Source: Nitrospiraceae bacterium UBA6905
GTDB taxonomy: Bacteria > Nitrospirota > Thermodesulfovibrionia > Thermodesulfovibrionales > UBA6898
Assembly: GCA_002451165.1 (NCBI GenBank)
Contig: DKBH01000002.1
Span: 47,717 to 52,862 of the forward strand
Length of the DNA stretch: 5,146 nt
Direction: 5' to 3'
In this document: positions 1 to 4,897 of the stretch, in pieces
Position numbering within the stretch: position 1 is the first letter of the stretch
Layout of the letters: the number at the start of each line of letters is the position of its first letter
The notes under the pieces: model-generated
The model's input: only the letters and a program-made list of their open reading frames with translations
Told to the model about the DNA's origin: nothing
Databases searched by the model: none
Program-made: the position numbers and the translations under genes

Positions 1-1604
1 CCTTGTGTGTTCGGGTTCGCGACCACCAGGACCTCCCGGTTGTTCAGGATTCGCGAGAATGCCAGCACCCCCGGGGCGAAAGACGATGCGCCGAAATGGA
101 CACCGTCACCCGAGATCGGCCGGAAATAGAGCCGCCCATACCTCAGCGCTGGCTGAGCATCGCGGATCTCGGAGATTCGCTTTATTGCCGTGTAGAACGG
201 GTGATGAACGTCGAAGGCGCCCGGCTTGCCCCAGAGGGCCTCGCGTACGCATTGGTCACTGTTCCCACAGCCGTGGAGCCCCTGCTCGGTGCCGTAATAG
301 AGGCAGGGGATACCCTGAAGGCAGAAGAGAACAGCGATGCCGAGGATGACCTGCGGGTCGAACGCGTCGGGTTCATCCAGAGCGGCTCCGCGGAAGCGCT
401 CCTTCATGTCATGGTTGTCCAGAAAGGTCACGAAGAAGCGTCCCGCTTCGCCGTGGCTGGACAGGATGTTGCGCTCGACTTGCCTGCGGCGATGGTATAC
501 GTCGATGACTTCGGTCGGCGCGACGAATCCCTTGGCGACCCACGGCAGCCGGTAGAAAAGCGGAAAGTCTAGTGCGGCGTCGACTCCGACGAGGTCGCCA
601 GCGTCCATGGTGTTACGGCCGATAAATTCGGCGATCCGCTCCTCGCCGTCGAAGACTTCTCCGAACGAAAAGAAGTTCTTCTTGCCGATGCTCAGGGCAT
701 ATTCCCGCATCGCATTGCCGAAGGTCTGTGCAAAGTCCCGCTCGACATATTTCAAGGTGTCGATGCGGAAGCCGTCGACATCGTAGCGCGCAATGGCATA
801 CTGGTAGGCGAGGATCAGGGCGTTGCGGACGGGAAAGAACTGGCCGTCGCGAACATCGGTCACGAACTCTTTGAGCGACTCGAAGTCGCCGCCTTCCTCA
901 CCACCCTTGCCCGTGCGGCGATAGTAGCTGTTGTACTGCAACTCCGCCGGCCAGACCAGCGCGTCCGGCTCGCGCAGTGCAGCGGGGATGCTCTCAATGA
1001 CCGGGAAGTCGGGCCGGGGCCGGCCCGTCGCATCGCGCCACTCGACCGGCCGGATACCCGGGTTGCCCGGAGCAGAGGAACCGAAGTCCCTGTAGCCGAA
1101 GACGTCGCCGGCGTGATTCAGCACGATGTCGAAGATGACATACAGGCCCAGGGCGTGCGCCGCGTCGACCAGAGCGCGCAGTTCCTCATCCTCCTTGCCG
1201 GGCGCCGACGCAAACCTCGGCTCGGGTTGAAGGAAATTCTGTATGCCGTAGCCATGGAAGGTGCCCGGATCAGACTGACGGTTCTTCAGCGCGGGCGAGA
1301 GCCAGATCGCCCTGGCGCCGAGGTCCCTGATGTAGGTCAGCTGCTGCCTCACGCCGTTGAATGTCCCGCCCTGGAACCCGCCGAAGGGCTTGTCGTGCGG
1401 CATGCCCGCGGGCGGTGCACCGTCTGCGCGGTTGAACCGGTCGAGCAAAAGGAAGTAAATCCAGACGTCTCGCCAGTCCTCCGGCGACGGAAAGGGTGTC
1501 GTTATGGTGCGGCTTTCAGCGCCTACCTTCACTGCACGCGTCGTTCTCTTTGCCGCCTGGTCAAAAGTGGACTGAACCAGGGGGTCATTCAGTGACAATA
1601 TCAT
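1..1604 (-). CDS. GH13 alpha-amylase family glycosyl hydrolase (C-terminus off window)
   Basis: This enzyme should hydrolyse or transfer alpha-glucosidic bonds in starch, glycogen or related glucans. 534 residues are visible and the frame stays open to the window edge. All four GH13 motifs are present: region I DIVLNH (159-164), region II GFRIDTLKYV with nucleophile Asp282 and Arg280, region III FGEVFDG with acid/base Glu316, and region IV FLDNHD with His398 and Asp399. Barrel strands IYFLLLDRF (49-57), GARAIWLSP (96-104) and GIPCLYYGTEQG (431-442) also fit. The catalytic barrel is complete; only the C-terminal beta domain is cut. The start ATG is preceded by AGGAAGGAGT, 6 nt upstream, a strong ribosome binding site. 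There is no signal peptide, so the enzyme is probably cytoplasmic. Exact substrate and GH13 subfamily cannot be told from the sequence. The family assignment is secure. Confidence 0.95.
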   Translation of the reverse strand, partial: MILSLNDPLVQSTFDQAAKRTTRAVKVGAESRTITTPFPSPEDWRDVWIYFLLLDRFNRADGAPPAGMPHDKPFGGFQGGTFNGVRQQLTYIRDLGARAIWLSPALKNRQSDPGTFHGYGIQNFLQPEPRFASAPGKEDEELRALVDAAHALGLYVIFDIVLNHAGDVFGYRDFGSSAPGNPGIRPVEWRDATGRPRPDFPVIESIPAALREPDALVWPAELQYNSYYRRTGKGGEEGGDFESLKEFVTDVRDGQFFPVRNALILAYQYAIARYDVDGFRIDTLKYVERDFAQTFGNAMREYALSIGKKNFFSFGEVFDGEERIAEFIGRNTMDAGDLVGVDAALDFPLFYRLPWVAKGFVAPTEVIDVYHRRRQVERNILSSHGEAGRFFVTFLDNHDMKERFRGAALDEPDAFDPQVILGIAVLFCLQGIPCLYYGTEQGLHGCGNSDQCVREALWGKPGAFDVHHPFYTAIKRISEIRDAQPALRYGRLYFRPISGDGVHFGASSFAPGVLAFSRILNNREVLVVANPNTQ

Positions 1605-1742
1605 CTCGTGACTCCTTCCTTTGAACAGTATCAGTCATTGTCGCAGTCCAGTTTAGAGGTCGAAGGCAGCGATTGCCACCCTAATGACGCCCTGCACCAA
1701 CCACGTGCCCCTCTCCCCGCGAATCACCCAGCTCCATCGTAC

Positions 1743-1788
1743 CGTTCACAACGAACGTTCACGTTCAGCCGCCACGAGGGAACGTGGC
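1743..1788. repeat. Cluster of inverted repeats upstream of the amylase gene
   Basis: Three short inverted repeats sit within 46 bases. They are CGTTC-N5-GAACG (1743-1757), GAACGT-TC-ACGTTC (1753-1766, sharing an arm with the first) and GCCACG-N6-CGTGGC (1771-1788). GTTCAC or GTTCAG recurs three times. They lie about 140 to 185 bases upstream of the amylase start codon and just past the end of the membrane protein gene. They could be an operator for a regulator of the amylase gene, or a weak transcription end for the upstream gene. No T-run follows the stem on the minus strand, so an intrinsic terminator is unlikely. The rest of the 1605-1837 gap shows no convincing promoter or gene. Confidence 0.35.
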
Positions 1789-1837
1789 ATAGCGTCGATC
1801 TGCTGCATGGTATGGGTAGTCCGTCCCGATTGCACTC

Positions 1838-2332
1838 TTAGGCATACAGAAAAGAAATCACGGAAGCGGCAATCAGTGCGCAGAATGCGGCCGCAAAGAT
1901 GCCAAGTGTTCGCAAAAGGTGCTGACAAACAGGAGGCAATGACTGGGTCGTGTACTTAGCACCAGCCTCCCATATCTTGCTCGGCGAGTCCTCACCATCT
2001 CTCGCAGCGTCAGCCCGGTTAAACGTTCGATTAATATGGTCGCCGTAGTCTCGAATGACGAACCTCGTGTGGAGGAGTAGGAGGAGACCGATCACGCCAA
2101 GCCCGGAAACCAACCAAGGATTTGCGACACGGGTGACTCCTTGGGTGAAGCCCTCCTTGACGGCAAAGGCAAGAATCGCGGCGGAAAAGCCTATGAGCCA
2201 AGACACGACAGTAAACATCGAGTCTTTGAGTTTGGCGCCTCGCTCCTCAAAGAACTTCCAGAGATCCACACTCGTCGTACTCTTTATTGGGCTTCCGTTG
2301 TCAGCGTTTGGTGATGGAGATTCAGCGTGCAT
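1838..2332 (-). CDS. Small three-TM membrane protein, function unknown
   Basis: This is a 164-aa protein I do not recognise. A polar N-terminus (1-38, with a charged stretch at LWKFFEERGAKLKD) is followed by three hydrophobic segments at about 40-58, 73-93 and 141-162. A charged loop (94-140) separates the last two. The protein ends a few residues after the third segment, in FLYA. The frame is open further upstream to a TTG at 2437, but the ATG at 2332 is chosen because AGGGAGGG (2337-2344) lies just before it. The TTG also falls next to the -10 box of the gene's own promoter. That promoter makes it a separate transcription unit, with a leader of about 99 nt. The downstream neighbour is the amylase gene on the same strand, 233 bases away. 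No enzymatic motif is visible. Confidence 0.75.
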   Translation of the reverse strand: MHAESPSPNADNGSPIKSTTSVDLWKFFEERGAKLKDSMFTVVSWLIGFSAAILAFAVKEGFTQGVTRVANPWLVSGLGVIGLLLLLHTRFVIRDYGDHINRTFNRADAARDGEDSPSKIWEAGAKYTTQSLPPVCQHLLRTLGIFAAAFCALIAASVISFLYA

Positions 2333-2437
2333 ATGTCCCTCCCTGAAATAGGTCAAAGGTACCGCGCTCTCGGTGCAGTTAACACCGTCCAACCAGTGAT
2401 CAGACAGTTTATTAGTAGGATATGAATCATTGACCAA

Positions 2438-2466
2438 ACTATATCAGAATGTTTTTGAACGGGCAA
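2438..2466 (-). promoter_or_regulatory. Sigma70-type promoter for the three-TM protein gene
   Basis: On the minus strand, TTGCCC (2461-2466, 4 of 6 matches) and TATAGT (2438-2443, 5 of 6) are separated by exactly 17 bases. Transcription would start near 2431. The resulting leader of about 99 nt contains a small hairpin, CGGTG-N7-CACCG (2371-2387), before the ribosome binding site. The box spacing and position fit well, but no experimental evidence is available. Confidence 0.6.
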
Positions 2467-2648
2467 TGGCCTATTAGGGAATCGAAAGATATCTGTTCGA
2501 TAAGATGATATTTTTTTATCTTAAATTGCTTCTACGTCGCAGGGCGCGGATGGACACATGCCGGCCAAGAACCGGTTGCCTGATCAGCAAGAAAGAATAA
2601 CAATTATGGCAATATTGTGTTGAACAGAGATACGGCGATGGTGCCAGT
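2467..2648. other. Intergenic stretch with no recognised gene
   Basis: Between the promoter at 2438-2466 and the ADRHYNR fragment I see no credible ORF on either strand. The sequence alternates between AT-rich DNA and a short GC-rich patch near 2535-2580. That patch contains CCGG repeats and the palindrome AACCGGTT. There is an AT-rich imperfect stem, AAGAT-N11-ATCTT, near 2500-2525. None of this forms a recognisable terminator, attC site or RNA gene. Confidence 0.4.
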
Positions 2649-2786
2649 TCAATGGCTTATTGGATTCAGGAAATATTTTTGGGGTCTAAGTGGTAGGAAG
2701 CCTCCAGTGTAATGTGTGACCCTATTGTAATGCCGATCAGCCAAAGCTACAAGCGATCGGCTGGATCGCGTTGATGCCCTATACAT
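2649..2786 (-). pseudogene. Short fragment with ADRHYNR motif, probable gene remnant
   Basis: From an ATG at 2786, preceded by a GAAGG ribosome-binding-like sequence, 45 codons can be read before a TGA. The middle of the peptide is SSRSLVALADRHYNR followed by GGFLPLRP. From memory this resembles the N-terminus of a family of hypothetical proteins carrying ADRHYSR/ADRHYNR, then a glycine and a QF-PPGR-like stretch. Members of that family are much longer. If the match is right, this is a truncated remnant. No continuation was found in the other two minus-strand frames just after it. It lies directly downstream of the PD-(D/E)XK gene on the same strand. The alternative is a chance ORF, and the homology needs a database search. 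Confidence 0.35.
2732..2761. repeat. 7-bp inverted repeat GCCGATC/GATCGGC
   Basis: The perfect arms 2732-2738 and 2755-2761 are separated by 16 bases. The repeat lies inside the ADRHYNR fragment, downstream of the PD-(D/E)XK gene. It is too loose a hairpin for an intrinsic terminator and has no T-run. It lacks the core sites expected of an attC. Its role is unknown and it may be chance. Confidence 0.3.
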
Positions 2787-2815
2787 TGTGCCTTCACTTC
2801 TGTCTGTAACCTTCT

Positions 2816-3508
2816 TCATTGACTGCCAGTGCACCCAGCGGATATCCCTTTGTTTCCACGCAAACCCACTTTTACGAATACACTTATACCGAGGTCTCGC
2901 AGAACACCAATTAGCTCTTTTCTATAGCTTTTGTAATGGCGGCGGGTGAAATCATCCACGTCGACTAGCACATAGACCATACCTTGAGTTCCTACAAATA
3001 GGATCTGTTTCTTAGCTTCGCTCACTGCGCTGACTAACTTATTAGCAAACAAGCGACCTAAGTCAAAATAAACAGAAGCATCGTACCACGTAGTTGAATT
3101 TCGCCGCTCAATTTCTTTATCCGAAATGCCGAGGCTTTTCACTTCGCAATACTTCTGCATGCCTCGGTCAATGTACGCAATATCAGGCGTTTTCGTTTTG
3201 CCTTCTTCAAGAAACCGGACGTTTTGGAAACCCTGCTTAACAAGATGGTTGTATGCGAACGCTTCGTTCAATTGGTGGAAGAATCCTTGTTTCTTCTGGC
3301 CCTTTCGGTGGTCTAAATAGTGTCGCAGTGCTTTGTTCTTGAGAATTTCCCAGGACTCGCAATCCAGAGTCGATAACGCTCTATCATAGGTGCGAAAGTC
3401 CTTCAACACTTCCGGCATGGCGCGGCATTTCTCCTCGAAATTTACAAAAAAATCATCGTTAGCGTACCGACTTCTCGCCATGGTGACTATTTCAGGTATT
3501 CTTCTCAT
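2816..3508 (-). CDS. PD-(D/E)XK nuclease-like protein
   Basis: This 230-aa protein carries the signature of the PD-(D/E)XK nuclease fold. Numbered from the chosen start, a helix with an acidic residue (FFHQLNEAFAYNHL, Glu82) is followed by TPDIAYID (Asp109) and then KYCEVKSL, where Glu122 and Lys124 form the ExK half. The core therefore reads E...PD...ExK with normal spacing. A later hydrophobic strand (ILFVGTQGMVYVLVDVD) fits the fold. The frame extends to an ATG at 3568, but those 20 codons are GC-rich and fall in the attC-like hairpin, so ATG 3508 is preferred. ATG 3481 is also possible and none of the three has a good ribosome binding site. The C-terminal tail GISAGCTGSQ looks unlike the rest. 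It may cleave DNA in defence or restriction, but no methylase or partner is visible. Specific family unknown. Confidence 0.75.
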   Translation of the reverse strand: MRRIPEIVTMARSRYANDDFFVNFEEKCRAMPEVLKDFRTYDRALSTLDCESWEILKNKALRHYLDHRKGQKKQGFFHQLNEAFAYNHLVKQGFQNVRFLEEGKTKTPDIAYIDRGMQKYCEVKSLGISDKEIERRNSTTWYDASVYFDLGRLFANKLVSAVSEAKKQILFVGTQGMVYVLVDVDDFTRRHYKSYRKELIGVLRDLGISVFVKVGLRGNKGISAGCTGSQ

Positions 3509-3510
3509 AT

Positions 3511-3615
3511 TCTGTACGGCATAATGCGGCCGCGCTGAGCGAAGGCGGGAGGACGCGGACGCAGTCATGCAGCCGCACTGCCGGCCAGCTCCAGCGCCTT
3601 GGACGTTTTTTAGCC
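3511..3615 (-). other. Possible degenerate attC site (attC-like 2)
   Basis: Read on the minus strand, the stop codon of the zinc-ribbon gene lies in GGCTAAA (3609-3615), at the same place as in the stronger attC-like site. A 9-bp stem follows: GCGCTgGAGC (minus strand, 3588-3597) pairs with GCTCAGCGC (3532-3540), leaving one bulged G in the 5' arm. Between the arms lies GC-rich, imperfectly self-complementary DNA. The core heptamers are poor: GGCTAAA matches RYYYAAC at 5 of 7 positions, and GTACAGA at 3511-3517 matches GTTRRRY at 4 of 7. Position and shape support an eroded attC, but the cores do not prove it. Confidence 0.4.
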
Positions 3616-3975
3616 TTCATTGTCTTTTCTTCTTTTAAGATTATCTGTGCTGTATGTTGTAATTCTGAGATTTAGGTCTTTAATTATGTCTTTGACTTCG
3701 GCAATCTGATCTTTTCGAACATAGAAATGCATTGGCAAGGCGTGATAAAAGTATGGTGCAAAAGTTTCTCCTTGAATATAATACTGAATTCCTTCTGCAT
3801 CTAATACCGATTTCAAGAGAGCCGAATCGCCCGGATTGTTAGTAAATATGAATTCCTCATAATCAACAAACTTCAGAATTGGCTCATCTGGTAACTCATG
3901 TACTAATTCGATGTTGCAATTGGAACATATGTTGAATTCTGGTCTGTATTCAGTTCTACATTTTGGACAATACAT
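3610..3975 (-). CDS. Zinc-ribbon protein with DUF2007-like domain
   Basis: This is a 121-aa soluble protein. The N-terminus is a zinc ribbon with Cys3, Cys6, Cys17 and Cys20 in two CxxC pairs (YCPKC and ICSNC). Residues about 41-100 resemble DUF2007, an annotated 'putative signal transducing' domain. Its hallmarks are the FIFTNNPGDSALLKSVLDAEGI stretch split over 42-63, the IQYYIQGE strand and the HFYVRKDQIAEVKDII helix region. The biochemical role of DUF2007 is not established. A charged tail, LKRRKDNEG, ends the protein. The ATG at 3975 lacks a clear ribosome binding site. It follows the attC-like site at 4011-4097 by about 35 bases, as is common for cassette genes. The stop codon falls in the next attC-like site. 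The DNA is clearly AT-richer than the flanking core genes. Confidence 0.8.
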   Translation of the reverse strand: MYCPKCRTEYRPEFNICSNCNIELVHELPDEPILKFVDYEEFIFTNNPGDSALLKSVLDAEGIQYYIQGETFAPYFYHALPMHFYVRKDQIAEVKDIIKDLNLRITTYSTDNLKRRKDNEG

Positions 3976-4010
3976 ATTCAGTAATAGGCTCGGAAATTAT
4001 TATTTTTTGT

Positions 4011-4097
4011 GTCGAACATTAAACTGAGTGGCGCGCCAAGGAACAAGCCCGTAAGGCCGCCGAAGTTCTCCGCGTCCACTCAAGCGTCTGGTTAGGA
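4011..4097 (-). other. attC-like recombination site (integron cassette site)
   Basis: On the minus strand the site begins with TCCTAAC (4091-4097, RYYYAAC at 6 of 7) and ends with GTTCGAC (4011-4017, GTTRRRY at 6 of 7). Between them, TGAGTGG-a-CGCG pairs with CGCGCCACTCA, an 11-bp stem with exactly one bulged base (forward arms 4025-4035 and 4071-4082, bulge at 4075). The inner region continues as an imperfect hairpin, including GAAC/GTTC and GCC/GGGC. The stop codon of the upstream 160-aa gene lies inside the R'' core. The length of 87 nt, bulged base, core-like ends and gene orientation are all typical of integron attC sites. In an integron the folded strand is bound by IntI and recombined at the G/TT of the R' core. 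Confidence 0.7.
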
Positions 4098-4574
4098 GTT
4101 GCTGTTGATAAATTTAAATTCAGTCTCAGACAGACCAAAGTTTCGGCTTGATTTTAGGTCAACATCGACGACCATTTTCCCGCCTAGCGGTTGGTCGCCA
4201 TCTATCCGTTTTACAACGTATTCAATTCGATTAACCAGCCATGAGTCAGCTTTCAAAACAGCAGTCACTTCAAGTATAGAGCCCTTAGGCAACAGTCCTT
4301 TTGCCACAACTTCTGGCCCAGAAAACCCCGGCGGTTTGACCAACTTGATGTAAGCAATCTGTCTTTTATATTTACGATCCATAGTGTATCCGATCGCTAC
4401 CAACTCACTTTGAGTGCGGAACTGTTTGCCAAGGATAGGAGTGTATTGAGCTTGATCACTCACATCCAGATTTGGAATTGGGCGAGCAATGAGGTAATCC
4501 AAGATCCACCAGGCAAGCAATATGCCAATTACAATTAAAACCGGCTTTGCCCAATGAGAGATTGCCCGATACAT
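4092..4574 (-). CDS. Single-pass membrane-anchored hypothetical protein, first cassette gene
   Basis: This is a 160-aa protein I do not recognise. An N-terminal transmembrane segment (about 10-29, PVLIVIGILLAWWILDYL) is preceded by a short positively charged stretch. The rest, about 130 residues, is beta-rich and polar, with FRTQSELVAIGYTMDRKYK (52-70), and likely lies outside the membrane. There are no cysteines or recognisable catalytic motif. ATG 4574 is supported by GGAG 7 nt upstream (4582-4585). A near-consensus promoter lies just upstream. The TAA stop sits inside the attC-like site at 4011-4097, and the upstream ribosome binding site overlaps the proposed cassette junction at 4583-4589. 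Together these give a compact one-gene cassette. The zinc-ribbon gene follows on the same strand and may be co-transcribed. Confidence 0.8.
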   Translation of the reverse strand: MYRAISHWAKPVLIVIGILLAWWILDYLIARPIPNLDVSDQAQYTPILGKQFRTQSELVAIGYTMDRKYKRQIAYIKLVKPPGFSGPEVVAKGLLPKGSILEVTAVLKADSWLVNRIEYVVKRIDGDQPLGGKMVVDVDLKSSRNFGLSETEFKFINSNS

Positions 4575-4582
4575 TTATTGAC

Positions 4583-4589
4583 TCCGAAC
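4583..4589 (-). other. Candidate cassette junction core (R'-like GTTCGGA)
   Basis: Minus-strand GTTCGGA matches GTTRRRY at 6 of 7 positions, with the same mismatch as the R' core GTTCGAC of the attC-like site. Both are preceded by TAAT, so TAATGTTCG occurs at both ends of the proposed first cassette. If the junctions are cut at the G/TT step, the cassette runs from about 4588 to 4017, about 572 bases. No stem or partner core is found on the outer side. If it is a junction, the outer half would be an attI-like or eroded site. Confidence 0.4.
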
Positions 4590-4622
4590 ATTATATTTTA
4601 TGTCGCATACGTCTTTTTCGTA

Positions 4623-4651
4623 ATTATATGGGCACTTGAGGGGCACGTCAA
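4623..4651 (-). promoter_or_regulatory. Near-consensus sigma70 promoter driving the cassette-like genes
   Basis: On the minus strand TTGACG (4646-4651, 5 of 6 matches) and a perfect TATAAT (4623-4628) are separated by exactly 17 bases. Transcription would start near 4616, giving a leader of about 40 nt before ATG 4574. The spacer holds a direct repeat visible on the plus strand as GGGCACTTGA/GGGCACGTCA. It lies outside the proposed first cassette, where an integron Pc-type promoter would be expected to read into the array. The 160-aa, zinc-ribbon and PD-(D/E)XK genes could all be read from it. Confidence 0.75.
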
Positions 4652-4697
4652 GGAGAATCAGAAAATTAAGAAGGGCTATCTACCTGAAAAAAAATAC

Positions 4698-4850
4698 TTA
4701 TTTAACAAGAATTATATCGCATGCGTTTATACAGTCATCGAGGGCCATCGCAATCTCGAGGACATTCTGCTTGCCCGTCTCATCAGGTGAAGAGCCGAGC
4801 CTGAGCGAACAGCCGAACTCCTTGAAAAAAGAGGGAAATCTCGGGTAAAA
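4698..4850 (-). pseudogene. Possible 3' gene fragment without a start codon
   Basis: A minus-strand frame opens after a TAA at 4851-4853 and runs 50 codons to TAA 4698-4700. Its peptide is strikingly protein-like: PSFFKEFGC, then SSPDETGKQNVLEIAMALDD, then CINACDIILVK. The only ATG is internal, at the Met of EIAMALDD. I do not recognise the family. It could be the remaining 3' end of a lost gene left at the edge of the accessory stretch. Against this, it overlaps the pheA promoter on the other strand and is short. The remaining bases from 4652 to 4697 show nothing else. Confidence 0.25.
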
Positions 4851-4851
4851 T
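4822..4851 (+). promoter_or_regulatory. Probable sigma70 promoter of the chorismate mutase gene
   Basis: TTGAAA (4822-4827, 5 of 6 matches) and TAAAAT (4846-4851, 5 of 6) are separated by 18 bases. Transcription would start near 4858, leaving a leader of about 40 nt before ATG 4898. It diverges from the cassette promoter at 4623-4651, so the 4575-4897 gap serves both directions. Confidence 0.55.
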
Positions 4852-4897
4852 TAGTACTCTACGTGCCTCGAACTCGCAGGGGGGATATCGGCCAATC

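Noticed and set aside
3..572. Plus-strand ORF of 189 aa
   Set aside because: Antisense to the GH13 gene, whose four catalytic motifs prove the minus frame.
1113..1595. Plus-strand ORF of 160 aa
   Set aside because: Antisense shadow of the amylase N-terminal region.
1780..1846. attC site after the three-TM protein, since its stop codon lies in GCCTAAG (6 of 7 to RYYYAAC)
   Set aside because: No matching stem or R' core could be found downstream.
2055..2351. Plus-strand ORF of 98 aa
   Set aside because: Antisense to the three-TM protein, which has a promoter, ribosome binding site and coherent membrane topology.
2333..2437. N-terminal extension of the three-TM protein to a TTG start
   Set aside because: The TTG abuts the -10 box, and a much better ATG with a strong ribosome binding site lies at 2332.
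2732..2761. Inverted repeat as a rho-independent terminator
   Set aside because: The loop is 16 bases, the stem only 7 bp and no T-run follows on either strand.
4554..4790. Plus-strand ORF of 78 aa with a hydrophobic stretch
   Set aside because: No ribosome binding site; its start lies antisense in the 160-aa gene and it runs across the minus-strand promoter.
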